A stretch of 40,461 bases of DNA from Gammaproteobacteria bacterium (lineage in GTDB: Bacteria; Pseudomonadota; Gammaproteobacteria; UBA9339), in the NCBI GenBank assembly GCA_016936855.1, contig JAFGXA010000037.1:1-40461 (forward strand), written 5' to 3'. Each line of letters opens with the position of its first letter. Position 1 is the stretch's first letter. Positions 9,099 through 18,564 of this stretch are shown one piece after another. Under the pieces are notes generated by a model. It searched no databases. It was not told where the DNA came from and saw only the letters and a list, made by a program, of their open reading frames with translations. The translations under genes and the position numbers were made by a program.

Positions 9099-9383
9099 AA
9101 TTTTGATAATATATATTAAACGAGCTGTGATAGAAATGTTTTAGCTGGCACGGTGGTTTTGGTGATCAGTTTCCGAAAACTGATAACCAATAATTGATGT
9201 TTTTTTATGCAAGTCACAAAGCAATGTAACGCGTACGTTAGCGCAGTTACAGCATAAAGATCTAATCTAAAATAATATAAGCATTATTTTGAGATGTTTG
9301 GTTGGTGTTAGTTGTCGCAAGTCAAGACCTGACCCCTTTGTTGTGATAAACTCACCTAGTAGTTTGTAGTTAGTGAGATTGCA
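9099..9383. other. divergent intergenic region with several inverted repeats
   Basis: No gene is seen here. It holds three small inverted repeats: ATCAGTTT/AAACTGAT (9165-9172/9177-9184), TGTAAC/GTTACA (9225-9230/9246-9251) enclosing TAACG/CGTTA (9227-9231/9236-9240), and AAAATAAT/ATTATTTT (9269-9276/9283-9290). A RAYT-type repeat is at 9311-9338. Promoters for mrdA and for the plus-strand gene at 9384 must lie here, but I cannot pick -35/-10 pairs with confidence. Confidence 0.4.
9311..9338 (+). repeat. RAYT-associated repeat, copy A (solitary)
   Basis: This 28-bp unit starts GTTGTCGCAAGTC and ends GACCTGACCCCTT. It is identical to the copy at 24066-24093 and near-identical to the reverse-complement copies at 21673-21700 and 23009-23035. 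It is the only copy far from the transposase gene and marks the left edge of the accessory island. Confidence 0.85.
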
Positions 9384-9947
9384 ATGATAAAGAAAATAGT
9401 TGTCATATTGCTAGGGTTTTTTGTTGTTTCAACATGCTTCGGCTCAATATCCAATAACATTACGTGGCGGATTCCTAATAAAAAGGTAATGCAGGAACTA
9501 TTGTTATGCCAAGCCAAGGGTTTGCGTAAAACGCTTTGTGTAAGCAATATTATGCAAAAATATGATGCAAACCAAAAGGCCATTGCTTTTACCAAAACCA
9601 TGCAGGGTCGTGACTTTGCTACTAAAGTCAAAGAGCTCGGCCGCAATGTATCTTACATTCAAACGGTCGAAATTGGCGCTGATCATAGCAGCGGCGCTTT
9701 TTTGATCGATAGCACGGGCAAAATTATTAACCTTAATGATTATGCTTTGTTAAAACAGCTAAACCCGCTAATTTGGCCAAAGGTTTATCCTAATTGCCAA
9801 ACGATGGTAAGCGGTAACGGCAAGCTGATGGTTGTATGTCGTTATGATGCGAAAACCTGTAATGCTTGTAAGGCTGAGGGGCGAATTCCGGTGGCTTTTT
9901 TGTTTGATAAAGGTGGAAAGTTTGTCAAAGCGGTTGAAGCGAAGTAG
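9384..9947 (+). CDS. small exported protein of unknown function with several cysteines
   Basis: I do not recognise a family. Residues 1 to about 20 form a signal peptide (MIKK, then a hydrophobic run, ending near CFGS). The mature part has several Cys residues, including CRYDAKTCNAC close to the end and two earlier ones (LLLCQAKG, TLCVSN), suggesting disulfides in the periplasm or outside. The ATG at 9384 follows a weak GAG-containing ribosome site (GTGAGATTGCA). It is preceded by the solitary repeat copy A and followed by the Rab-like gene 145 bp on, same strand. The gene appears single-transcript; function cannot be inferred from sequence alone. Confidence 0.7.
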   Translation: MIKKIVVILLGFFVVSTCFGSISNNITWRIPNKKVMQELLLCQAKGLRKTLCVSNIMQKYDANQKAIAFTKTMQGRDFATKVKELGRNVSYIQTVEIGADHSSGAFLIDSTGKIINLNDYALLKQLNPLIWPKVYPNCQTMVSGNGKLMVVCRYDAKTCNACKAEGRIPVAFLFDKGGKFVKAVEAK

Positions 9948-10092
9948 TTTTTATATTTTACGAGATATAAATTTTTTGAATCAATTGCCATCTTGCGCTA
10001 GTATCTACATAATTATTTTTTGACAGTTCTTGTTGGATGTTACTTGCTTGGCATGGTTGCCGTTTCGATACTTAATTATTGTGAGGCAAATT

Positions 10093-10770
10093 ATGTCAGT
10101 GGAGCGTTCTGGTAAAGACATAAAGATGATTGTTGTTGGTGATAGCGGTGTTGGTAAAACTTGTATAATTGGGCGCATGGCTGGTCGTGGCTTTGATTCT
10201 GGCGCATCAAGTACCGTCGCTTGTTCATTCTCCAGTGTTGCTGTTAAGATCACAACCGAATCTGGTTCTGAGCTAGAAAGATCATTACAGATTTGGGACA
10301 CTGCGGGTCAGGAGCGTTATGCTAGCTTAATAAAATCATTTTTTCGCAATAGTAATATTTCGTTGTTGGTTTTTGATGTTGGTAGGAAAGATACGTTTGA
10401 GCATCTTGCAGTATGGCTAGCGCGTGTCAGAGAGGGCGATGCTTCGGGTGGTGGCTCTAAAATTTTCGTAATTGGTAATAAAACGGACATTCTTGATGGT
10501 CAGGATTATAGATTTCGTAAAGATGTGGTCAGTTTTTGCAACGATAATGGGTTGTATTTTTTGGGAGAATGTTCAGCAAAGACTAACTCTTTTCAATTTT
10601 ACAAAAATGATGGATATGAGTCTGGTATCGAACTCGTTGAGTCCCTATATATAGATTTGGTGAAAATTTATTGGAGTGATGTTCCTAAGGATTTAGAAAA
10701 AGCGGGTCTTGAGGTGGTTGAGGTTGGTCAGGGAGGATCTTACTCAAGTGGATCCGGCTGTTGTATGTGA
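10093..10770 (+). CDS. Rab-like small GTPase (eukaryotic type)
   Basis: This 225-residue protein is a Ras-superfamily GTPase closest in look to Rab. The P-loop GDSGVGKTC is at 16-24, a switch I Thr at 41 (ASSTV), the RabF3-like SLQIWDTAGQERYASL at 64-79 with the catalytic Gln73, NKTD at 129-132, and the G5 motif CSAK at 160-163. All residues for GTP binding and hydrolysis are kept, while the RabF1 segment (VACSF where Rabs have IGVDF) is divergent. The protein ends SGSGCCM, resembling the geranylgeranylated double-Cys tails of Rabs. I chose ATG 10093 because GAGG (10083-10086) lies 6 bp upstream and the GTPase fold begins there; an upstream TTG extension is unlikely. Rab-like genes are known in some Legionella and are taken as host-acquired. 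A role in host vesicle traffic is inference. Confidence 0.9.
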   Translation: MSVERSGKDIKMIVVGDSGVGKTCIIGRMAGRGFDSGASSTVACSFSSVAVKITTESGSELERSLQIWDTAGQERYASLIKSFFRNSNISLLVFDVGRKDTFEHLAVWLARVREGDASGGGSKIFVIGNKTDILDGQDYRFRKDVVSFCNDNGLYFLGECSAKTNSFQFYKNDGYESGIELVESLYIDLVKIYWSDVPKDLEKAGLEVVEVGQGGSYSSGSGCCM

Positions 10771-10847
10771 TGCGAATCCACGCGCCAACGCATGGGTCGC
10801 GCTCAAGTTTTTATTTAAGCTTTCGTTAAGGTTTTTTTTTGTAGAAG

Positions 10848-10856
10848 TGCTATACT
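10848..10856 (+). promoter_or_regulatory. extended -10 promoter before the 2545-residue gene
   Basis: TGC followed by TATACT (10851-10856) makes an extended -10. No good -35 is seen 17 bp upstream, which is tolerated by extended -10 promoters. The string GTGCTATACT nearly matches GTGCTATAAT before the next large gene, suggesting shared control. A GAGAGG ribosome site (10905-10910) sits 6 bp before the ATG. Confidence 0.5.
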
Positions 10857-10916
10857 CGGAGAGTGTCGAGTATTTTAGTTGCTGTATTACAACTAGTATA
10901 ATTTGAGAGGTGCTTT

Positions 10917-13900
10917 ATGGCTGGTCCTGTTGAAGTAGGTGGGGTTGATAATGTAGATTTTGTTGCTACAGATGGTTTGGTTGATGTTGACAATGATCCT
11001 GGTGAAGGCGGGTATGGGCGTAGCATAAATGTTGAAAAGTTGTTCAAAACACTGCTGACTGATGTATCTGATGTACCTGTTGACGATGACGATATTGAAG
11101 ATACAAAGTATAAAGATGCTGTATCGTATTTGAATGAGTATTTTTTAGAGAGATTAAGGTCTCAGAGCGATAAGAGCGATATTTTTTTAGCTAATACCTC
11201 GCGAGAGCTAAGCGCCATGATTATTAAATTTGCAAATAGTGGTGGTTTTGCGAAGTTTATTTATAGGCTTAGTAGCATTTTCAGTTGGAAAAAGAGATTA
11301 GCTATTAAGCTAAAGAAGGTTGGGGTGGCTGCGCAGCGGCCCGCGTTAAATGATGAAGCTCAGAGTGAAGAGTTAATTGAGGCGCTTGATCAGGGGCGCT
11401 TATTGGTTCCCATGCTGTTAGTGACCTATGCGCTTGATTCTCATTACAATTCTGATAGGGTTTTTTATAGGATTCGACCCACACGACAAGCCAGAGTATT
11501 TGCGGCTGCCAGAGCGAAATTACAGACATTGCTTGATAGTGGGAATTTAGGTCTGGATGAGAGCTCAAAAGAGTTGGGGCGGGCTCTGTTTTCCAAATTA
11601 GAGGGCCTAGACCCAAGTAACCTTCCAGATGATATAGAGTTTGCAGTCAGCGACTCAACCAGTCAGCGCATTTATGTAGAGGATCATGCAAAGATTTTGG
11701 AGCTTTTTGGTGAGGCTATCGACGAATTATGTGACGCTCGACCAACTTATAGAATTCAATTTGCGCAAGACGCTGATAAGTTAAGCAGCGTGATAGGTAC
11801 ATTAAAAGAGAAAATGTCAGAAGGTTTAGATCCAAGATCTACTTATTTGGCGACGGCGCTGTTTACTAATCTGAAACGCTTAGATGAGGGGGAATTGCCC
11901 GATTCTGTAGAGTTCAGAGTGTTCAGTGATAGTGATAATACTTACGCGGATGATCGCGCAAAGATTTTGGCTCTTCTTGGTTTTGATGATGTTGATGAAG
12001 ATAGTACATTAGTAAGCACTATTGATAATTGTAGTATAGATGATTTCAGTGTGTCTGTTACTTACGGTGAGTCAGTTTCCAACATTAGCGTTGAGTCTCT
12101 ATATCGCCACCTTAATCTTATTAGAAGAAATTCTGCTGCAGATGCTGATAGGGCTGGGGAGTTGGTCGTCGAGAAATTTTTTGCAAAAGTTGAGGAACCT
12201 CAGGGAGAAGATCTTCAGGCGGCAGAGCCTGTTCCGCCGAGAGCACTTCGAGTGGTATATGATCATGTGAGAGAGCTTGTGAGGGCTCCGCTTTATTCTG
12301 ATGATTATTTAATAGGGTTATCGAGTAATATCGCAGGATTGTTTTCTGTTGATAGAGACATTAGCGCTGATAGCTTTTTAGCGTTTGCTTTAATGTCTGT
12401 GCTCTTTGATGAAGATATATATGGTGCTTTTATTGATCGGGCAAAGGATGTTGGTGGTCCAATGATATCTTTGATGGCAGTAATGTTGGACGCTGCTAAG
12501 CAAGGTGATATTTACAACTATTTATTGGCAAAAAAAGCATTTGAAGATTTAGGGCCTGGTGTTGTTAGTACAGTAGATAGGAATAAATATTTGTCTCTTA
12601 TTGAAAGAGCGTCGTTAACTCATTTTTATGATTTAAGAGAAAATGGTGGGTTAGCTGCTATATCCAGAGTATTTGTTGTAGATGGCGGGGTGGATGATCG
12701 TTTTCCTGTTAAGGTCTCTTATGAGCCGTCTGTTGATGATCAGCTTGCTACAGAGCTTTCTATGGATGAATTGGTTAGGCTGTATTTATTAGAGCAGCAG
12801 CAAGAGAAGATTGCAGTTAAGATTGGTGGTTCTAATAACATTGGAGAATACGCGAAAAGTTTGTTGGCTGATCCAGCCAAGGCTATTGAACTAATTGATT
12901 CAATATTGAACACTATAGATAACGATGACATCTTTACTGATGTCTACGTTAATGATTTGGTTGGTATGGTATGCGAGAGCGATACACTTCATGTCGATGA
13001 ATTTTTTGCCCATCTTGTTTCTCAAGATGGCGCAGTTGCAAATATTGACAAGGTGATACGCTTTATTGAATCACGTGTTGACGGTGATGGCGGTTCCAAA
13101 GAAAAAAGAGTATATAGAATTGCAAAGGCTGTGCAGTACGCCATTGATGCGCAAACAAATGTTAGCCGGTTGGAAGGAGTTGAATATCATAGTGATAACG
13201 ATGCGAAGGTATTGCTGGGTATTTTTCGTAATCTTGGTGATAATCGAGCTGCAACTATTACACGTTTTGCGGAATTTTTTAAGCAGCAGGCAAATGGTTT
13301 TCTTGTTTTACAGAAAACGGCTAAATGGCTACGAGAGGGCGACTATCAATTATTGTTAGACTTGCTGACAGCGATTCAGGTTGCTGATGTAGATGAAATT
13401 GAAAAACAAAACCTAAATGAAGCTTTTGAATTTCTAGATAACAAAATTGATACAAATATAGATAGTATTGTTGATTTTTTGATAGATTCGGAATGTGCGA
13501 ATATACGCTACTACGGTGAGATTACTCATGTTGGATCACTTTTTAGTAAGAGTGTGCGCTATCTTGGCGATAATGGAAAGGGTTATGAATTAGGACAATT
13601 ACTGGGTGGCGGGATATTGGCTTATGATGATACAGAAGGCAAGGTGGCTGAACTTTTGTTGAATTCGGCGCTAGAGAAGCCTGGTGATGCTGGTGGATTG
13701 CGCATTGGTAGTGTTGATGTTGGCAAGGTTGCGATTAAGCGCTGTGATGTTGTGAGCGTTGCTATGAGTGGGTTGGAGGTTGATGGTGATGAAATATACG
13801 GGTTTTTAGGGTCGATTTATGGCGAATTTGAAAGAACCTTGGCTAGTTCTGCCATATCGAACTCTGTAAAACAACCTCTGTTAGAAGAATTTATTCCGTA

Positions 13901-16900
13901 TCTTGCTAAGCAAAGTGGCGATTTGCATATCGCACTATTAAGAAAAGCGCTAAAACAGTATATTGAGCTTGTTTTGGTGAGCGATAACCATATGAGTGAT
14001 GTGTTTGCGGTAAATCCGGATTTAGTAAGATTGGTTATTGTTGATTTGTTTACTGCTAAATTGTTAGAGATGATTGATGCTGTGTCACACTCCTTTACTG
14101 GTGGAGCTGAGGGTTTATTACGAGTATTTCAGTTAATTGAACTTTGTGTTGATAACGCTATTGAAATCGATCTGGATGGTTATCTAAACAAGCTAGGCAG
14201 CAAAGAGTTCATTGAGAATTTAGAAGAAATTTTAATGTCAGACGCTTTTTTTAATACGGACATAATAGAGCTTGTTAAGACTATTTGTAAGTATATGAAC
14301 GGTCTTGAAGGAGATGGTGCTGCAAAAAGTAGAGACAAGGCAGAAGATCTTTTATATAGGGTATTTGAAGTATATAAGTCAAAAAGTATTGTTCCGAGTG
14401 ATGCAATTGAGATGTTAACGGCGGTAAGATCATTGTCAGCTCAGGGAGACGAACACGAAAAAAACTTATTAGCTTCGATTCTAACCAATAAAAACAGTTT
14501 CGATGTGACAGAACCAAATAGTGTGAAGCTATACCTCGATCACATTAGGGAGGTTCACGGTAGTGATGCCAGAGAGTACCTGCGTGAGTTGGTATCGCAG
14601 GGCAGTTCGATGCTTAAGGTCCGGCTATATTTTGAGAGTATTTTGGAAGAATTAAATGAACAAGACAAAGCTTCAGAAGATTTTCAGTTGTTGCTTGCTG
14701 AGATGGTTTCTGCTCTAAATGCTTTTTCTAAGGCATATCGTCTGGATGTTGATGCCGAAGACCTGTTTCGATATTTTATGTCGAGACTGTTGACCGAAGG
14801 TGGCACTGAGGGGGTTGGCGAAAGTTTGATTGATTACACAACTTATCTTAAGTTAATTGTGGCTTTCGAGGATGGTGTTAGCAGTCCAGAGGCTGTTTTT
14901 AATCGAATACTTGAAGATTATCCATTACTTAAAAACTATAAAGTATTTGGTGAAGGTAAAGATATAGGGGGTGGTTCAAAACAAGTACGTAAGATTTTGG
15001 TGCCTTTAGCTAAAGAGATTATTAGTAAGGGATTGCCCGAGGGTGGTGATGGTATTGACCAGAAGGCATTTAATAATGTTGTAGAGGCTTTTTACTATAG
15101 CGGTATCGATCTAAAGTATTTACTTCCTGAGAAAAAAAATCATGTTTACCATTATAATACGATGATATCGCTACAACACGCGCTTGCTAGTGCGTTGCAG
15201 AAGCAAGATATTCTGCTTGTAGAGGCGTTAGTTAGTGTGGTTTCTTCGCAAGGGTATTTATATAGTGTTGAGGACCTTTTTGCTAATGGGCCGTTTGATA
15301 TTAGGGAAGAAATAGGTTTTGCAGAAATTAATGAAACACTGGAATCTATGCAGGATGTTGATAGGTTAATTGATCTTTTCGAAGTTTTCTTGCGCAATAA
15401 GTTTGATGTCGGTTCTACAAAAATTATAGCTGATAAGTTAGCCGTTTTGATCGACAATCTTGATGATGGGGAAAAAGATACGGCTATGCGGCATTTCCTT
15501 GGTGTGATTGATGATAATATCCATCCTGAAGATCTTGGCGATAAGTATTTAACTGAAGCCACAAGTCGGAAAGTTTTTATTGCTGGTTATACGCAAGAGC
15601 TACGAAAATTGGTTTTAAGCGGCTTTGAGAGTGATTTTGGTTTTATGCATGTGCGTAAGGTACCAATTCCTTATGCGGAGGTTTTTGGGGCGTGGTTTGA
15701 ATCACATAAAGATCTTGCTGCTGAAAAATTTATGCTAGGGTTGTTAAATAGTAATGCGGAAGATGCCACTGTTGTTTTACAAAGATTTTTAGATAGTAAT
15801 AGATTTAAGGTTTATTTCTCCTATAATGGCGTGTCTGCGATAGAAAATTTCGCGCATGCGATTTGTTCGATTCTATGCGAATCACAAGAACTAGACTTAG
15901 GGCAAGTTAAGCATTTAAATGCAATTCTTACCGATAATAAAAGTTTAAAGGGCTACGTGGTTACCGCTGTTAAGAGACGTTTGGCAGTAGAGTCGCGTTT
16001 GGAGGCAGTTAGCAATGCAAAGAAAAATATTTCAGGTTTAGATGCATTTGATAGCTCATTGACAGATTTTGGCTCGCAAACCAAAGAAGTGTTTGAGGCG
16101 GTATCAACATATTTAGATTCTGATGGAGATCAGCTAGAAGCAGACGCATATAGGGGTTCGAGCAGCGATGCTGAGTTAAATGCTTTGAAGGGAGTGTTTT
16201 TTAGAACAAACGCAGCTGGTAATGCTTATGCAAAGGCATCTAAGGCGCAGTTACAGAGCGTAGTTGAACGAACCTTTACTAGTGAAGAAGCATCTGTTAG
16301 AAAATTGGCCGAATTTATAACAGAAGATGGCGCAATAGCTCGCTTCTGGGGGCTTTGTCCATATGATGAGAATACTGCGGACAATCTACAAACTAGCTTC
16401 ATAAGATTATCTGAATTTTTGCATGATGTTCAGCGAATTGATGTTCGTAATAAAGAATTGCCCGATGTAATTGCTAAATGGTTGCAGTTCAATAGCGCAG
16501 ATGTATCTGAAGTTCCGTTTCTTAAAGAAATGGCGCGCAGGGTTAGTGAAGAGATAGCGCAGAAAATGTCTACGCTAACAGGAGAAAATGCTTATACAGA
16601 AAAGGCTGCAATTTTTGCAAAGGTTGCTGCGCGAGATCAAGCAGACATCAAGCTGGATAATGGCCTTATTGAAGCTGTAGATCCATTGCTAGCTAGATTG
16701 TTGGATAGCCGTGGTAGTATTGAAAGAGTAGATGTTGCAACATTATTAGATGATTTTGTATCTGACACAAAAAGTATTTTATCGCAGATTTTAGCCGGTA
16801 ACGACACACAAGCTTTGTTGACTGATTTAAAAGATAAACACGCTGCGGTTAAAGTGGTTTACGGATCGCCAATTGAGTCAATAGCTGGTGACAGTGCAAT

Positions 16901-18554
16901 AGCCAAATATGAAGAGGCCATGCGTAATATTAAACTGGCAACATTAGCGATAGACACTCCACCCAGCGGTGATGATGTTTTGCAAAAACCAGATGATGTG
17001 CGCATTCCAGATGTAACATCAGAATTAGTTGGTGACCAAGCTATTTCGCAGTTGGAGTTGGCTTTGGGTGTGTATACAAAGAAACCAAGAGCTGATGTTC
17101 GCGAGGTTGGAGTTAATCCGTCTGATACCGTTCCGCCAAGCGGCGAGCAACAAGGTGCTGGTGGTCGTAGTTTAGAATCAGTTGGAGCCTTGCAGATATT
17201 TGATGGGTATCAGAAGGTTGCTGAGACTTATGCTCCATTGTTAGAGAGTGTTGACGCAAAAATAACAGAGATAAAAAAGGCTAAGTTTACTTCTAATAAG
17301 AGAAGAAAAAGCCTAGAACCTCTACAAAAGCGGCTACGCGAAGTAGTTGATTTTGCGCAAGATAGCATGAAAGCGATGGTGGATGCAGAATTGATGGGTA
17401 ATGAGAATGTTGCCAGTCAAGTAGAGTTTTTATTGCGTCAGATCAATGCTCTGAATGGTAGAAGCTTGGAAGAAGAGAGTCTTAAAGGCGCTCGTCGTGT
17501 GTCAGAAAGTATAGCCAAGATACTTGGCAATTTTGTTGGTGGTGATGACAATAAACATGAATATCGCGCTGGTTTTAATAGATTTTATAAGAATATTATG
17601 AAATCTGTGCAGCAGTCACCAGGCTCTGGTGGTCGCGTTGCTATTCCAAGCCTTACTGCGCAAGGTGTTCGGTCGCATATTTACAGCTGCATGAATATAA
17701 CTGCAGTAACTAATGTTTCTGGTGTTTTTGATTTTCAAGGGTTGAGGCAGTCAGTAGATAGTAAAATTAAGGTTAGGCTCGGGGAGGATCCATTCAGCGG
17801 TTTTTCTGAAGCTGAGCTGATGAAGACCAAGTTTTTATACGAATTTGTTATAGCCAGTTGTTTTGTTACAGGTCTTTATGTTAGGCGGGATAGTTCTAAT
17901 TCTGCAGACAGGCAGGCTCTAAAAGAGATTAGAGATATTGTTAATAACTGGAACGGAGAGGGTAATGTGTTTAGTCATATTGCGGATCAGGCGCTGGATT
18001 TATTGTTAAACGGTGAACCTGGGCTATCGCAAGGAGTTAAAGAAGCGTTGATTGGGTGCGTAAACAACTACTATTACAGCAGCTTATATTTTCATAATGG
18101 TCGCAAACTAAAGACTTTCTTTGATATTGCGTTTGGTTCACCGGCTATAACTTATTCACGAGCCATTAGAGGAAATATTAGGCAGAGTCGTAGTGCTGGT
18201 GTGCCTCATTATACCATTGGAGAAAAAATGTTTCTTGGCGATGGTTTTCGTTTTGCTGAAACTATTCATAACGCTGTAAGTAGTGAAGGTTCGGATGTGA
18301 GCTTGTATCAAGCTGCGGCATTTGAGGTTGCCAGAGAAGGTGGTAAGCAAGGTGTGATTTTTGCGAAAGGATCCAGTGTTGGTGCTAGGTGTGGTGTGGA
18401 TACAAAAATTGAGGTTGCTAGCGCGACTAATGCTTGGCTTGATGCTCATAGGGAATCGCAAGGAAGATCAAGAGATGGTAGGGATGTTGCTAAGTCGGGT
18501 GAAGGGCTTGGAGAAGATACCAGGCGGGCTGTTGGTGTTGATGTCGGGAATTAG
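10917..18554 (+). CDS. giant 2545-residue protein of unknown family, candidate effector
   Basis: I recognise no domain in this very long protein. It has no signal peptide and no clear membrane segment, is rich in Asp and Glu, and looks almost wholly alpha-helical with short amphipathic helices, reminiscent of a solenoid or scaffold. A tandem duplication is visible at about residues 184-264 and 278-356 (both begin YRI, contain ALF-x-LK/E-x-LD, LPD-x-EF and end in an AKIL-x-L motif). A basic cluster TSNKRRKS occurs in the last fifth. The C-terminus (GEGLGEDTRRAVGVDVGN) is polar. The start is supported by GAGAGG. The gene is intact over 7.6 kb, implying selection. Its position between a Rab-like GTPase and another large unknown protein suggests a host-directed role, perhaps delivered by a Dot/Icm-type system, but no secretion gene is in the window. 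An adhesin is unlikely without an export signal. Confidence 0.85.
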   Translation: MAGPVEVGGVDNVDFVATDGLVDVDNDPGEGGYGRSINVEKLFKTLLTDVSDVPVDDDDIEDTKYKDAVSYLNEYFLERLRSQSDKSDIFLANTSRELSAMIIKFANSGGFAKFIYRLSSIFSWKKRLAIKLKKVGVAAQRPALNDEAQSEELIEALDQGRLLVPMLLVTYALDSHYNSDRVFYRIRPTRQARVFAAARAKLQTLLDSGNLGLDESSKELGRALFSKLEGLDPSNLPDDIEFAVSDSTSQRIYVEDHAKILELFGEAIDELCDARPTYRIQFAQDADKLSSVIGTLKEKMSEGLDPRSTYLATALFTNLKRLDEGELPDSVEFRVFSDSDNTYADDRAKILALLGFDDVDEDSTLVSTIDNCSIDDFSVSVTYGESVSNISVESLYRHLNLIRRNSAADADRAGELVVEKFFAKVEEPQGEDLQAAEPVPPRALRVVYDHVRELVRAPLYSDDYLIGLSSNIAGLFSVDRDISADSFLAFALMSVLFDEDIYGAFIDRAKDVGGPMISLMAVMLDAAKQGDIYNYLLAKKAFEDLGPGVVSTVDRNKYLSLIERASLTHFYDLRENGGLAAISRVFVVDGGVDDRFPVKVSYEPSVDDQLATELSMDELVRLYLLEQQQEKIAVKIGGSNNIGEYAKSLLADPAKAIELIDSILNTIDNDDIFTDVYVNDLVGMVCESDTLHVDEFFAHLVSQDGAVANIDKVIRFIESRVDGDGGSKEKRVYRIAKAVQYAIDAQTNVSRLEGVEYHSDNDAKVLLGIFRNLGDNRAATITRFAEFFKQQANGFLVLQKTAKWLREGDYQLLLDLLTAIQVADVDEIEKQNLNEAFEFLDNKIDTNIDSIVDFLIDSECANIRYYGEITHVGSLFSKSVRYLGDNGKGYELGQLLGGGILAYDDTEGKVAELLLNSALEKPGDAGGLRIGSVDVGKVAIKRCDVVSVAMSGLEVDGDEIYGFLGSIYGEFERTLASSAISNSVKQPLLEEFIPYLAKQSGDLHIALLRKALKQYIELVLVSDNHMSDVFAVNPDLVRLVIVDLFTAKLLEMIDAVSHSFTGGAEGLLRVFQLIELCVDNAIEIDLDGYLNKLGSKEFIENLEEILMSDAFFNTDIIELVKTICKYMNGLEGDGAAKSRDKAEDLLYRVFEVYKSKSIVPSDAIEMLTAVRSLSAQGDEHEKNLLASILTNKNSFDVTEPNSVKLYLDHIREVHGSDAREYLRELVSQGSSMLKVRLYFESILEELNEQDKASEDFQLLLAEMVSALNAFSKAYRLDVDAEDLFRYFMSRLLTEGGTEGVGESLIDYTTYLKLIVAFEDGVSSPEAVFNRILEDYPLLKNYKVFGEGKDIGGGSKQVRKILVPLAKEIISKGLPEGGDGIDQKAFNNVVEAFYYSGIDLKYLLPEKKNHVYHYNTMISLQHALASALQKQDILLVEALVSVVSSQGYLYSVEDLFANGPFDIREEIGFAEINETLESMQDVDRLIDLFEVFLRNKFDVGSTKIIADKLAVLIDNLDDGEKDTAMRHFLGVIDDNIHPEDLGDKYLTEATSRKVFIAGYTQELRKLVLSGFESDFGFMHVRKVPIPYAEVFGAWFESHKDLAAEKFMLGLLNSNAEDATVVLQRFLDSNRFKVYFSYNGVSAIENFAHAICSILCESQELDLGQVKHLNAILTDNKSLKGYVVTAVKRRLAVESRLEAVSNAKKNISGLDAFDSSLTDFGSQTKEVFEAVSTYLDSDGDQLEADAYRGSSSDAELNALKGVFFRTNAAGNAYAKASKAQLQSVVERTFTSEEASVRKLAEFITEDGAIARFWGLCPYDENTADNLQTSFIRLSEFLHDVQRIDVRNKELPDVIAKWLQFNSADVSEVPFLKEMARRVSEEIAQKMSTLTGENAYTEKAAIFAKVAARDQADIKLDNGLIEAVDPLLARLLDSRGSIERVDVATLLDDFVSDTKSILSQILAGNDTQALLTDLKDKHAAVKVVYGSPIESIAGDSAIAKYEEAMRNIKLATLAIDTPPSGDDVLQKPDDVRIPDVTSELVGDQAISQLELALGVYTKKPRADVREVGVNPSDTVPPSGEQQGAGGRSLESVGALQIFDGYQKVAETYAPLLESVDAKITEIKKAKFTSNKRRKSLEPLQKRLREVVDFAQDSMKAMVDAELMGNENVASQVEFLLRQINALNGRSLEEESLKGARRVSESIAKILGNFVGGDDNKHEYRAGFNRFYKNIMKSVQQSPGSGGRVAIPSLTAQGVRSHIYSCMNITAVTNVSGVFDFQGLRQSVDSKIKVRLGEDPFSGFSEAELMKTKFLYEFVIASCFVTGLYVRRDSSNSADRQALKEIRDIVNNWNGEGNVFSHIADQALDLLLNGEPGLSQGVKEALIGCVNNYYYSSLYFHNGRKLKTFFDIAFGSPAITYSRAIRGNIRQSRSAGVPHYTIGEKMFLGDGFRFAETIHNAVSSEGSDVSLYQAAAFEVAREGGKQGVIFAKGSSVGARCGVDTKIEVASATNAWLDAHRESQGRSRDGRDVAKSGEGLGEDTRRAVGVDVGN
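11466..11984 (+). repeat. internal tandem duplication coding two ~80-residue units
   Basis: Residues 184-264 and 278-356 of the giant protein align by eye: YRIRP.../YRIQF..., ALFSKLEGLD/ALFTNLKRLD, NLPDDIEFAV/ELPDSVEFRV, VEDHAKILELFG/ADDRAKILALLG. The match is at protein level; DNA has diverged, so the duplication is old. Confidence 0.75.
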
Positions 18555-18564
18555 GTTTGGTATG

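Noticed and set aside
9105-9383. 96-codon minus-strand frame overlapping the exported-protein gene (9356-9646)
   Set aside because: The plus-strand gene has a signal peptide and ribosome site; the minus-strand frame is its complement.
10020-10025. TTGACA as a promoter of the Rab-like gene
   Set aside because: The hexamer is perfect but no acceptable -10 lies 15-19 bp downstream.
10030-10092. TTG-started N-terminal extension of the Rab-like GTPase
   Set aside because: The ATG at 10093 has GAGG at good spacing and starts exactly where the GTPase fold should; the extension resembles no Rab leader.
10767-10770. Classical CaaX box at the GTPase end
   Set aside because: The tail is GCCM, so no Cys sits at the fourth position from the end; it resembles Rab double-Cys tails rather than a CaaX motif.
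15152-15562. 136-codon minus-strand frame inside the giant gene
   Set aside because: It mirrors a coding region in another frame and shows no independent start signal or family resemblance.
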